DNA of 64,000 bases, taken from contig NZ_NIVS01000042.1 of the NCBI RefSeq assembly GCF_002205165.1, positions 1-64,000 on the forward strand. Reading direction: 5' to 3'. The notes beneath the pieces were generated by a model. The model saw nothing but the letters and a program-made list of their open reading frames with translations. It did no database searches and was not told the DNA's origin. Shown here in pieces: positions 43,085-51,724 of this stretch (positions are counted from its first letter, which is position 1; each line of letters opens with the position of its first letter). The DNA is from Stenotrophomonas maltophilia (GTDB lineage Bacteria > Pseudomonadota > Gammaproteobacteria > Xanthomonadales > Xanthomonadaceae). The position numbers were made by a program, and so were the translations under genes.

Positions 43085-44530
43085 TCAGGGGTTCTGTGGC
43101 CGAAGGCGCTGGATGTTGGTGATGCGGTCGATGTAGCTCACGGTATCGCTGGCCATCATCGGCTCCAGCGGAGTGACCGACACGCCGTTGAGATGCGCCT
43201 GCACGCGCGTGCCGTCCGCGCCGAGCCAGCCGCCGCCGGCGGTGTCATGGATCAGCCAGGTGCGGCCGTCGATATGGCCGATGGCCATCATCACGTGGCC
43301 GGGGATGTAGACCAGGTCGCCCACCTGCAGTTGTTTTACAGCGGCATCGCGCGTGGCCTTGCCGTCCTTCGCGGTGAAGGCGATGCGGTCCAATGCCGGG
43401 CTGATCGCCTGCGCGCTGGTGTTGCGCGGCATCAGCACGCCGACGCTGCGGTAGATCTCCGAGACGAAGCCACTGCAGTCGCGGGTGTCGTAATCGTGGC
43501 CCCAGCCATAGCGCTCGCCGAGGAACTTGAAGGCCTGGGTGAGCAGCGTCCGCGGGGTCAGCGGCAGGTAGTCATCGGCGGTGTCCTGCGAGCGCGGCAG
43601 CAGCGCGGGCACCAGCGCCAGCCGTCCATCGGCCTCGCGCACCGGCAGCTGCACCACATGCGCGGCGTGGGCCTGCTGGCCGTTGACGGTCTTCTCCAGC
43701 GGCCAGTCGGCGATCACCGGCAGGCGCACGCCCATGTCCAGCTGCAGCCGCGACACGCGCGGTTCCTCAGGCGTGTACGCCGTGAACGCCGTGGCGCCAG
43801 TGACCACGCGGTAGGGACCGCGCTGGCCGTAGCCGAGCACGGTGTCGGCATCGCCGATGCCCACGAAGCGCTTCTCGATCCATGCCGAATAGCGCTCGCT
43901 GGTGATGAACAGCCAGCGCCCGTCAGCGCTTTCATGCAGCACCGCCACCGCATCGCCGGGGAACAGCGCCGACTCCTGGAAGCGGTCGATGTCGGTGTCG
44001 CCCTGGCTGCTGAACACCCGCAACGCGGTCGGGAACGCCCGCAGCGCGGCGCGATGGGTGACCAGGCCGTACTGCAGGGGGCGCTGCGCCGGTATCGCGG
44101 CGAGGGCCAGGTTGGCGATGGTCTCGCTGCGCTGCTGGTCGCTGATGGTCTTGCCATCCTGACCGTACAACGTGCGCTCCGGCCACCTGGAGAGCGATTG
44201 GATGCTGCCCAGCACCTGCTCGCGCGGCAGTTGCGCCGGCAATGCGCGCAGATTGTGGATAGAGGCATCCTCGGCCCGCATGCGGGCGTTCTGCGCGGCG
44301 ATCCCGGCGCGATCGAGAATCACGCGGTCCGGGTCGGGCAGGCGATCGGCCCAGAAACCGGGAGCGAGATACGCCTCGCGCAGGGCGATGACCCCGCCGA
44401 AGTCGGGACCGGGCGCGGCACGGGGGGCCTCGGCCCACGCGGGCGCCAGCGTGGCCGCAAGGACCGCCGCCAGCACGGCGCGCGACAGCCAGCGGGACCG
44501 CACGGGGCGGTGGGGGGAAGCCTGGATCAT
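43085..44530 (-). CDS. SH3/NlpC-P60 endopeptidase (YkfC-like)
   Basis: 481 residues from the ATG at 44530; GTG at 44533 is an equally possible start since GAGGAGGG lies seven bases before it. A signal peptide is cut near AWA-EAP. SH3-like modules fill about 170-320. The cysteine-peptidase domain has C352 in DTRDCSGFVSE and H412 in GHVMMAIGH. B. subtilis YkfC, encoded next to the YkfB epimerase, cuts gamma-D-Glu-diaminopimelate bonds in murein peptides. The gene is first in the leftward operon and is followed directly by the epimerase. Confidence 0.9.
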   Translation of the reverse strand: MIQASPHRPVRSRWLSRAVLAAVLAATLAPAWAEAPRAAPGPDFGGVIALREAYLAPGFWADRLPDPDRVILDRAGIAAQNARMRAEDASIHNLRALPAQLPREQVLGSIQSLSRWPERTLYGQDGKTISDQQRSETIANLALAAIPAQRPLQYGLVTHRAALRAFPTALRVFSSQGDTDIDRFQESALFPGDAVAVLHESADGRWLFITSERYSAWIEKRFVGIGDADTVLGYGQRGPYRVVTGATAFTAYTPEEPRVSRLQLDMGVRLPVIADWPLEKTVNGQQAHAAHVVQLPVREADGRLALVPALLPRSQDTADDYLPLTPRTLLTQAFKFLGERYGWGHDYDTRDCSGFVSEIYRSVGVLMPRNTSAQAISPALDRIAFTAKDGKATRDAAVKQLQVGDLVYIPGHVMMAIGHIDGRTWLIHDTAGGGWLGADGTRVQAHLNGVSVTPLEPMMASDTVSYIDRITNIQRLRPQNP

Positions 44531-44558
44531 CACGCGGTCACCCTCCTCAGGAAGCATC

Positions 44559-44574
44559 AGGAATATTTATTCCT
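44559..44574. promoter_or_regulatory. AT-rich palindrome 1, candidate operator
   Basis: AGGAATATTTATTCCT is symmetric at 14 of 16 positions. It covers the predicted -10 box of the leftward operon and is 29 bases before the NlpC/P60 ATG. Its half-site GAATA recurs in the second palindrome at 44592. Confidence 0.65.
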
Positions 44575-44591
44575 TTTTTCGGCGAAAGCAA
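44564..44591 (-). promoter_or_regulatory. Predicted leftward promoter of the murein-peptide operon
   Basis: Minus strand: TTGCTT (44591-44586), 16-base spacer, TAAATA (44569-44564). The -10 box is inside palindrome 1. Confidence 0.5.
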
Positions 44592-44604
44592 GAATAAATT
44601 ATTG
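44592..44604. promoter_or_regulatory. AT-rich palindrome 2, candidate operator
   Basis: GAATAAATTATTG holds the perfect odd palindrome AATAA-A-TTATT. It overlaps the -35 box of the predicted rightward promoter. With palindrome 1 it brackets the divergent promoters. Confidence 0.6.
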
Positions 44605-44630
44605 ACCGGCTATCAGGCCCGTGTTACACA
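44602..44630 (+). promoter_or_regulatory. Predicted rightward promoter of the murein-peptide genes
   Basis: TTGACC (44602-44607), 17-base spacer, TACACA (44625-44630), followed about 35 bases later by the transglutaminase-like gene. Confidence 0.5.
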
Positions 44631-44665
44631 GCGATTACCCCACCCGCACCTTGGGAAGTGTCGCC

Positions 44666-46150
44666 GTGGATCCTGTGATGCGCAAACCGCGATTGCCTCT
44701 GCCTGCTGTCTGGTGCCTGTGCGCTGGTCTGCTGGCGACGCCGTGGGGGCTGGCCGCCGCGCCGGCCGCGCTGCCGACGGTGATTGCCGGCATCGACCGC
44801 GGTGCGTTCGCGCAGGCCGAGGCCGACATCGCCACGGCGTTGCAGGATCCGAGCCTGTCGGCAGCGGATCGTCAGGCCTACGCCTTCGAGCGCGAACGCA
44901 TGCGTCGCATGCGACTGGATTTCACCCTGGATGCGGCGGCCGCCAAGGCGCAGCTGCGCAAGCAGATTCCCGACCTTCGCGATGACGAATTCGCGCGCTG
45001 GGATTCTGCCGGCCTGATCGAACACCTGGATATCGATGGTCATCGCCGCTATTTCAAACGCGCGCCGTCCAACCTGTTCCGGATCAGTGCCGAGGCACGC
45101 GCGCGGCGCGCACCCGACGCCCCGGTGCCCAAGGACGGCCCGTACGAGCATCTGCACCCGCACCACGAAGAGATCGTCGCCGCCGCCCGCGCCGCGGGCG
45201 CGACCAGCGTGGTGCCGCGCCGCGTCGAGGTAACCCAGTCGCTGGTGGTCAAGGCGGATGCCGTGCCCGCCGGGGAAACGATCCGCGCGTGGATTCCGTA
45301 CCCGCGCGCGCTCCCGGGCCAGCAGGACGACATCACCTGGATCGCGAGTACCCCGACCGGCGCGCAGGTGGCCCCCGACGCCACGCTGCAGCGCACTGCC
45401 TACCTGGAGCGCACCGCGGTGGCCGGCACGCCCACCGAGTTCCAGATCCGCTACGCGGTCACCGTGTACGCGCGGCACATCGCGATCGATCCGGCTGCGG
45501 TCCGGCCGACGCCGGACGATCCGGCACTGCAGCCTTACCTCGCCGAGCAGGCCCCGCACGTGGTGTTTACCCCGGCGCTGCGTGCGTTCTCGCAGCAGGT
45601 GGTCGGCACCGAGACCGATCCGTATCGCATCGTGCAGAAGCTGTTCGATGCCGTGGATCGGATCCCGTGGGCCGGTGCACGCGAGTACGCAACGATCTCC
45701 AACATCAGCGATTACGCCCTGCATGCCGGCCATGCCGATTGCGGGCAGCAGACCCTGCTGTTGATCGCGCTGCTGCGCCTGAACGGCATTCCCGCGCGCT
45801 GGCAGTCGGGCATGGTCTATTCGGACGATGCGGTCGGCTACAACAACCTGCACGACTGGGGCGCGGTGTACCTGGCGCCGTACGGCTGGGTGCCGATGGA
45901 TGTCACCACCGGGCGCCTGGACAGTGCGCAGCCGGCGCTGCGTGATTTCTATCTGGGCGGGCTGGATGCCTATCGCATCGCCTTCAACGATGACTACGGC
46001 CAGCCGCTGGTGCCGGCCAAGCAGCACTTCCGTTCGGACACGGTGGATTCCCAACGGGGTGAGGCCGAGTGGTCCGGTGGCAACCTGTACTTCGATCAAT
46101 GGAACTACGACTTCCAGTCGCACGTGGTGCCACTGGAGGCCAAGCGGTAA
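44666..46150 (+). CDS. Secreted transglutaminase-like protein
   Basis: 494 residues starting with GTG at 44666 (GGGAAG seven bases upstream); an ATG at 44678 is an alternative. A signal peptide is cut near GLAAAP. The transglutaminase-core triad is present: C359 in HADCGQQ, H396 in NNLHDWG and D412 in VPMDVTTG. An N-terminal 200-residue region with HPHHEEI precedes it. Such enzymes in bacteria often act as amidases or proteases on gamma-linked peptides, which fits gamma-D-Glu bonds in peptidoglycan; the substrate is inferred only from the neighbours. Confidence 0.85.
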   Translation: MDPVMRKPRLPLPAVWCLCAGLLATPWGLAAAPAALPTVIAGIDRGAFAQAEADIATALQDPSLSAADRQAYAFERERMRRMRLDFTLDAAAAKAQLRKQIPDLRDDEFARWDSAGLIEHLDIDGHRRYFKRAPSNLFRISAEARARRAPDAPVPKDGPYEHLHPHHEEIVAAARAAGATSVVPRRVEVTQSLVVKADAVPAGETIRAWIPYPRALPGQQDDITWIASTPTGAQVAPDATLQRTAYLERTAVAGTPTEFQIRYAVTVYARHIAIDPAAVRPTPDDPALQPYLAEQAPHVVFTPALRAFSQQVVGTETDPYRIVQKLFDAVDRIPWAGAREYATISNISDYALHAGHADCGQQTLLLIALLRLNGIPARWQSGMVYSDDAVGYNNLHDWGAVYLAPYGWVPMDVTTGRLDSAQPALRDFYLGGLDAYRIAFNDDYGQPLVPAKQHFRSDTVDSQRGEAEWSGGNLYFDQWNYDFQSHVVPLEAKR

Positions 46151-46193
46151 ACGGCGGTATCCACGATTCCACATCTGCAGGAGAGAGCAGGGA

Positions 46194-49100
46194 ATGAACG
46201 TAAATCGATTGAAGCGGGCGGCGCTGTGCGTTGCGCTCGGGGCGTGTCTGGGCAGCCTGGTACCGATGACGGCCTCGGCACAGAATGTCAGCGGTGCTGT
46301 CGCCGGGCGTGCCACGGCAGGTGACCAGGTGACGGTGGTCAGCAATGCCACCGGGCTGACCCGTACGGTCACCGCCAGTGCCGATGGCAGCTACCGTCTG
46401 GGCCAGTTGCCGGTCGGCGACTACCAGCTGCAGCTGAGCCGTGATGGCCAGAAGCTGGGCGAGCCGTTCGCGGTGAGCGTGGCGGTCGGCGGTACCACCA
46501 CGGTCAACCTGGCCAGCAGCGGCGATGTCGTCAACCTCGATGCACTGCAGGTGATCGGTGCCCGCGTGGTCAACCGCGTGGATGTGTATTCCACCGAAAC
46601 CTCGTTCAACGTCAACCGTCAGGAGCTGTCACGCCTGCCGGTGGCGCAGGACCTGTCGGCGGTGGCGCTGCTGGCGCCCGGCGTCGTGGGCGGCAACTCC
46701 TCCTTCGGCGGCCTGTCCTTCGCCGGTTCTTCGGTGGCGGAGAACGCGGTCTTCATCAATGGCCTGAACGTCACCGACATGTACACCCGCCGGGGCTTCT
46801 CCAGCGCGCCGTTCGGGTTCTTCAACGAATTCCAGGTCAAGACCGGTGGCTACTCGGTGGAGTTCGGCCGTTCCACCGGCGGCGTGATCAACGCGGTGAC
46901 GCGCTCGGGCACCAATGAGTTCCAGGGCGGCGTGGAAGTCACTGCCGAACCCAGCGCGCTGCGCTCCAGCCCGCGTGACCATTTCCATCGCGATGGCACG
47001 CCGCATTCGTATGCCAGCCGGGACAACAACTCGTTCCTGAAGACCAACGTCTGGGGTTCCGGCCCGATCATCAAGGACAAGCTGTTCCTGTTCGCGATGT
47101 ATGAGGACCGCGACGACACCGGCCACAACACCTCGTCCGATGCGTTGAGCTGGTTCAAGAACAAGAGCGACAACGGCTTCTGGGGCGCCAAGCTGGACTG
47201 GAACATCAACGACAACCACAGCCTGGCACTGCTGGCGTTCTCCGACGAAGGCGAGATCACCAACGGCGCGTACAACTACGATTGGGATGACGATCAGATC
47301 GGTGCCTGGGGCGGCGATTCGGTCACCGAAACCGGTGGCAAGAACTGGTCGGCGACCTACACCGGCCACTTCGGCGAGAACTTCACCGCGCGCGCGATGG
47401 TGGGCGAGAACAACCAGCGGGCCTTCACCAACTCCTCGCTGGATGAAGCGTGCAGCCCGGTGTTCACCGACGCCAGCTACGCGCCACGCCTGGGCCAGCT
47501 CAACGGCCTGCGCGCCGGCTGTCATCCCACCGGCACCGCGGTCGCCGAACGCGACGACACCCGTGAGGTCGCGCGGCTGGACTTCGAATGGCAGCTGGGC
47601 ACGCACCTGCTGCGCTTCGGCGTGGACCGTGAGCTGATGACCACCAAGCAGTCCACCCGCTACCCGGGGCCGACCCAGCTCAGCTACACCGCCTACGTCG
47701 CCCGCCCCGGCGATGAAGTGTGGGACGGCGCCAATGCCTATGTGCCGGTGGGCGTGACCGAGATGCTGCGTGCGCGCAACCGCGTCTCCGGCGGCACCTT
47801 CGAGACCGAAGCCAACGCGTTCTACCTGGAAGACATCTGGAACATCACCCCGAACCTGATGTTGAACCTTGGCGTGCGCTGGGACCGCTTCGAGAACCGC
47901 ACCGCTGATGGCGACGCCTTCATCGAGATGGACGACCTGATCGCGCCGCGCTTCGGTTTCTCGTGGGACATGAAGGGCGACGGCAGCACCAAGCTGTTCG
48001 GCAACGCCGGCCGCTACTACCTGCCGGTGACCAACAACATCAACGTCAACTTCGCTGGCGGCCTCACCGACGAGTATTCCTACTACGTACTCAACGGCTG
48101 GCAGCAGCAGGCCAACCCGGTCACCGGCGCGCCGTACATGGCCCCGGTCATCGGCCAGCAGATCGGCCCGGTCGATACCCGCATGAACACCGGCGCGGCC
48201 GATCTGCGCCAGAGCGTGGACAAGGACCTGAAGGCGGTCTACCAGGATGAGTACATCCTCGGCTTCCAGACCATGATCAACCAGGCCTGGTCGTGGGGCG
48301 TCAATGCCACCTACCGCAAGATGGACCGCGCGCTGGATGACATGCGCATCAACCACACCCCGTGTGGCCCGACCGGCACCACCCTGTGGCCGATCGCCAA
48401 CCCGGGCGAGAGCCTGACGATCTGGGGCGATTCCAGCATCGGCTGCGCCACCGAGGGCTGGATCACCATCGATACCTCCAAGGATGGCTACCGCAAGGGC
48501 GGCAGCCTGGAGGTGGTCGGCTACTCCAAGCCCAAGCGCACCTACAAGGCCCTGGAGTTCCAGATCGACCGCGCGTGGGATGAGAAATGGCTGTTCAACG
48601 CGTCCTACCTGTGGTCGCGCAGCGATGGCAACTTCGAAGGCCCGGTCAACTCGGATACCAACTACGGCGACACCGGCATGGTCCAGCACTGGGATCATCC
48701 GTCCAACAACCAGCGCTATGGCCCGCTGTTCAACGACTTCCACCATCAGTTCAAGTTCCGCGCCGCCTACGCGCTGAACGAGCAGTGGTCGTTCGGCACC
48801 ACGCTGCAGGTGCTGTCCGGTGGCCCGATCACGGCCTTCGGCGTGATGTGGCCCAACGATACGGTCGCCGGTGGCAGCACCTCCAGCGAAGGCAGCGGCG
48901 GTGGCACCGGCTGGCTGTGCGTGGCCAACTGCTCGGGTCCGTACAACCAGCGCCAGTTCGAGTACAGCCCGCGCGGTGCGTTCGGTCGTCTGCCATGGAC
49001 GTGGACCATGGGCGCCAATGTCACCTGGCGTCTGCCGGTGGAGGGCATCGACCTGAGCGCACGCCTGTCGGTCTACAACCTGTTCAACAACCAGACCGTC

Positions 49101-49220
49101 ATCAACGTGCACCAGCGCTATGAGGCCCAGCCGGGCCAGGTGCGTGAGAACACCTTCAACACCGGCACCCGCTGGCAGGCGCCGCGCTACACGCAGCTGA
49201 TGGTGACCTGGAACTTCTGA
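46194..49220 (+). CDS. TonB-dependent receptor with carboxypeptidase-like N-terminal domain
   Basis: 1008 residues from the ATG at 46194 (AGGAGAGAG site; signal peptide cut after ASA). A carboxypeptidase-regulatory-like beta domain (about 30-100) precedes the plug (about 110-240; EFQVKTGGYSVEFGRSTGGVINAVTRSGTN region) and a large beta-barrel ending in QLMVTWNF. It is the Oar type used in Xanthomonadaceae for uptake of large substrates. It stands 43 bases after the transglutaminase-like gene. The inferred cargo is peptidoglycan fragments. Confidence 0.9.
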   Translation: MNVNRLKRAALCVALGACLGSLVPMTASAQNVSGAVAGRATAGDQVTVVSNATGLTRTVTASADGSYRLGQLPVGDYQLQLSRDGQKLGEPFAVSVAVGGTTTVNLASSGDVVNLDALQVIGARVVNRVDVYSTETSFNVNRQELSRLPVAQDLSAVALLAPGVVGGNSSFGGLSFAGSSVAENAVFINGLNVTDMYTRRGFSSAPFGFFNEFQVKTGGYSVEFGRSTGGVINAVTRSGTNEFQGGVEVTAEPSALRSSPRDHFHRDGTPHSYASRDNNSFLKTNVWGSGPIIKDKLFLFAMYEDRDDTGHNTSSDALSWFKNKSDNGFWGAKLDWNINDNHSLALLAFSDEGEITNGAYNYDWDDDQIGAWGGDSVTETGGKNWSATYTGHFGENFTARAMVGENNQRAFTNSSLDEACSPVFTDASYAPRLGQLNGLRAGCHPTGTAVAERDDTREVARLDFEWQLGTHLLRFGVDRELMTTKQSTRYPGPTQLSYTAYVARPGDEVWDGANAYVPVGVTEMLRARNRVSGGTFETEANAFYLEDIWNITPNLMLNLGVRWDRFENRTADGDAFIEMDDLIAPRFGFSWDMKGDGSTKLFGNAGRYYLPVTNNINVNFAGGLTDEYSYYVLNGWQQQANPVTGAPYMAPVIGQQIGPVDTRMNTGAADLRQSVDKDLKAVYQDEYILGFQTMINQAWSWGVNATYRKMDRALDDMRINHTPCGPTGTTLWPIANPGESLTIWGDSSIGCATEGWITIDTSKDGYRKGGSLEVVGYSKPKRTYKALEFQIDRAWDEKWLFNASYLWSRSDGNFEGPVNSDTNYGDTGMVQHWDHPSNNQRYGPLFNDFHHQFKFRAAYALNEQWSFGTTLQVLSGGPITAFGVMWPNDTVAGGSTSSEGSGGGTGWLCVANCSGPYNQRQFEYSPRGAFGRLPWTWTMGANVTWRLPVEGIDLSARLSVYNLFNNQTVINVHQRYEAQPGQVRENTFNTGTRWQAPRYTQLMVTWNF

Positions 49221-49234
49221 TCCGGTCCGTACGT

Positions 49235-49265
49235 GGCAGGTGCCGACAGTGGGTCGGCACCTGCC
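49235..49265. repeat. Extragenic palindrome after the receptor gene (SMAG-like)
   Basis: GGCAGGTGCCGAC and GTCGGCACCTGCC form a perfect 13-bp stem, 14 bases after the receptor stop. There is no T run. It resembles the palindromes at 36496 and 49332. Confidence 0.7.
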
Positions 49266-49331
49266 TTCACCGCCGTGTCGCGTGCACGCGCGCAAGCGAC
49301 CGCGGAACGGCACCTGTCTCCATCGCCATCC

Positions 49332-49362
49332 GGTAGGTACCGACCGCTGGTCGGTACGTGCC
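49332..49362. repeat. SMAG-like extragenic palindrome (GTAG type)
   Basis: Starts GGTAG (GTAG at 49333) and folds as GGTAGGTACCGACC-gct-GGTCGGTACGTGCC with one mismatch and one wobble. With 49235-49265 it fills the gap between the receptor and the serine hydrolase genes. Confidence 0.72.
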
Positions 49363-49412
49363 TTCCACGGGCGGCTTCGGTTGCACGCCCTCCGGTCATG
49401 ACGAGGGAATCC

Positions 49413-50990
49413 ATGCTGTCACGCACCACACCGCGCATCCCATCCCGCCTTCTCACGCTTGGCCTGTCCTGCACCCTGGCCATCGCGCCCAGCGCACGGG
49501 CAGCCGATCCGGCCGACACCTTCAATCGGCTGCTCGATCAGGCTGTCACCCATGAACACCTGCCGGGCATCGCCATGGCCGTCGTCGAAGACGGCAAGAC
49601 CGTCTTCATCGGCACCCGCGGTGAGCGCCGTGCGGGGCAGGGCGAGCCGGTTGATCCGGACACCCTCTTCAAGATCGCCTCCAACAGCAAGGCGATGACC
49701 GCCGTGCTGCTCGCCCGGTTGGTCGAGCGCGGTCTCCTGCGTTGGGATGATCCGGTCATCAAGTACCTGCCGCAGTTCCGCATGCATGACCCGTGGGTGA
49801 CGCAGCAGATGCAGGTGCGTGATCTGCTGATCCACAACAGCGGGCTGGGCCTGGGTGCGGGCGATCTGATGCTGTGGCCCGAGCCGAACCGCTTCACGCG
49901 TGAGGACATCATCGCCGGGCTGGCCCATCTCAAGCCGGTCACCAGCTTCCGTAGTGGCTATGCCTACGACAACCTGATGTATGTGGTCGCGGGTGAAGTC
50001 GCCGCGGCAGCCGGTGGCAAGCCCTACGATCAATTGCTGCGCGAGGAGGTCTTCGTGCCGCTGGGGATGGATCGCTGCCAGGTCGGCGCGTGGTCGGTCA
50101 CGGCCGTCGGCAATGTCGCCCAGCCGCACACGCGCAAAGACGGTCGTAACGTGGTGCGCGGTGCCGAGGGTGACATCAGTGCCGACTTGACCTCGATGGC
50201 GGCCGGCGGCATCCGCTGCAGCCTGCGCGACATGACCCGCTGGATGCAGGTGCTGCTCGATCCGGCGCTGGTACCCGGTTGGCTGGGCACGGTGCAGCGC
50301 CACGCGCTGTGGACCGCACACATGCCGATGCCGCTGGGCGAGCGGCAGCGCCGCTGGGACAACGCACACGTCTCTGCCTACGGCTACGGCTGGCGCCTGT
50401 CGGACATGGACGGGCAGTGGAAGGTGGCCCACACCGGCACGCTGTCGGGCATGTATTCCTCGCTCGGCCTGCTGCCGGACCGCAAGGTCGGCGTGGTGAT
50501 CCTGATCAACGGCGACGCCGAAGACGCCCGCACCGCGCTGATGCAGGCGGCGTTGAAGCACTACACCGCACCGGGGGACGGCACCGATGTGGAGCACTAC
50601 CTGACGCTGCTGGAGCAGGAGCGTGCCGGCCGCCGCGAGGCCGGGCAGGTGCGCCCGGATACCCGTGCGCGCCGTCCGGTCCCGCTGCGCACCATGGCCG
50701 CCGCGCAGGGCCGCTACCGCGACCCATGGCTGGGCGAGGCACTGCTCTGCCCGCAGCAGGGTGCGTTGCGCTTCAGCGTGGCCAAGTCGCCGATGCTGCG
50801 TGGCCAGGTCATGCAGCTCGGGGAGCGCTGGCTGGTGCAGTGGGATACCCTCGGGGCCGATGCCGAGCCCTGGTTGCAGCTGCAGCCTGGTGCGCCGCCC
50901 ACGTTGACCTTGGCCGCGATCGATCCGGAGATCGACTTCAGTTATGACTACCAGGACCTGTACTTCACCCGCGTCGGCGATTGCCCGTAG
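49413..50990 (+). CDS. Penicillin-binding-protein-like serine hydrolase (class C beta-lactamase fold)
   Basis: 525 residues from the ATG at 49413 (GAGGGAA five bases upstream; signal cut after ARA); an ATG at 49398 is in frame. Active-site motifs: S90-x-x-K93 (SNSK), Y185-D-N187, and HTG near residue 355. The fold is shared by D-Ala carboxypeptidases and esterases. The last 100 residues form a small beta domain. Position before a D-Ala-D-Ala dipeptidase favours DD-peptidase or aminopeptidase action on murein peptides, not antibiotic resistance; unproven. Confidence 0.85.
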   Translation: MLSRTTPRIPSRLLTLGLSCTLAIAPSARAADPADTFNRLLDQAVTHEHLPGIAMAVVEDGKTVFIGTRGERRAGQGEPVDPDTLFKIASNSKAMTAVLLARLVERGLLRWDDPVIKYLPQFRMHDPWVTQQMQVRDLLIHNSGLGLGAGDLMLWPEPNRFTREDIIAGLAHLKPVTSFRSGYAYDNLMYVVAGEVAAAAGGKPYDQLLREEVFVPLGMDRCQVGAWSVTAVGNVAQPHTRKDGRNVVRGAEGDISADLTSMAAGGIRCSLRDMTRWMQVLLDPALVPGWLGTVQRHALWTAHMPMPLGERQRRWDNAHVSAYGYGWRLSDMDGQWKVAHTGTLSGMYSSLGLLPDRKVGVVILINGDAEDARTALMQAALKHYTAPGDGTDVEHYLTLLEQERAGRREAGQVRPDTRARRPVPLRTMAAAQGRYRDPWLGEALLCPQQGALRFSVAKSPMLRGQVMQLGERWLVQWDTLGADAEPWLQLQPGAPPTLTLAAIDPEIDFSYDYQDLYFTRVGDCP

Positions 50991-51681
50991 CACGCTGCTG
51001 CTGGCGCTGCTGACAGGCAGTGCCCACGCGGCAGCGCCGGCGGTCACCGTCTCGCCGGCCCGTGACGTGGCCGAGGCCGGGCTGGTCGACATCCGTACGC
51101 TGGCACCGGCGATCGAGCAGGACATCCGCTACGCCGGCGTGGACAACTTCACCGGCCGGCGCGTGCCCGGCTATGACACGCCCAAGTGCTATCTGCTCGC
51201 CCCGGCCGCCACCGCGCTGGCGCAGGTGGAGGCCGACCTGCGTACCGAAGGCTTCGCATTACGTCTCTTCGATTGCTATCGCCCGGCCCACGCGGTGAAG
51301 GCCTTCGTGGCTTGGGCGCACGACCCGCAGGAGCAGTCGCGCAAGGCCCTGCAGTATCCGGACATCGACAAGCCGGCCCTGCTGGGCGGCTACATCGCCG
51401 AGACCTCCGGCCACAGCCGCGCCGCCACCGTGGACCTGACCCTGCTCGATTGCCGCACGGGTCCCTGCGCCCCCATGGACATGGGCACCGACTTCGATTT
51501 CTTCGGCCCGCGCGCACATACCGATGCGCCGGAGATCAGCGCGGCCCAGCGCCACCACCGCCAGCAGCTGCGCCAGGCGATGGCCCGGCGCGGCTTCGCC
51601 AACTACCCGATGGAGTGGTGGCATTTCACCCTGCAGCCCGAGCCGGCGCCGACCACCGCCTACGACGTGCCGGTCCGTTGA
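50944..51681 (+). CDS. D-alanyl-D-alanine dipeptidase (VanX/DdpX family), secreted
   Basis: 245 residues; its ATG lies 47 bases inside the end of the serine hydrolase, in another frame, which indicates translational coupling. A signal peptide is cut after AHA. The zinc site matches VanX: H157 and D164 in SGHSRAATVD, then catalytic E224 and ligand H227 in MEWWH; R113 in DCYRP is also conserved. It splits D-Ala-D-Ala. With a signal peptide and murein-peptide neighbours a nutritional role like that of E. coli DdpX is more likely than vancomycin resistance. Confidence 0.92.
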   Translation: MTTRTCTSPASAIARSTLLLALLTGSAHAAAPAVTVSPARDVAEAGLVDIRTLAPAIEQDIRYAGVDNFTGRRVPGYDTPKCYLLAPAATALAQVEADLRTEGFALRLFDCYRPAHAVKAFVAWAHDPQEQSRKALQYPDIDKPALLGGYIAETSGHSRAATVDLTLLDCRTGPCAPMDMGTDFDFFGPRAHTDAPEISAAQRHHRQQLRQAMARRGFANYPMEWWHFTLQPEPAPTTAYDVPVR

Positions 51682-51724
51682 GGCGCACCGCTACACTGTG
51701 CGCTGACCGCCTGATCGGACCACG

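Noticed and set aside
41882..44605. 907-codon plus-strand frame covering the epimerase and endopeptidase genes
   Set aside because: Antisense shadow; the opposite strand encodes complete enzymes with all active-site residues.
46629..49313. 894-codon minus-strand frame across the TonB-dependent receptor
   Set aside because: Antisense shadow of the receptor, His/Val/Gly-rich with no family motifs.
49413..50990. Beta-lactamase conferring antibiotic resistance
   Set aside because: The motifs S-x-x-K, Y-x-N and H-x-G belong to a wide family of esterases and peptidases; the neighbours point to peptidoglycan peptides instead.
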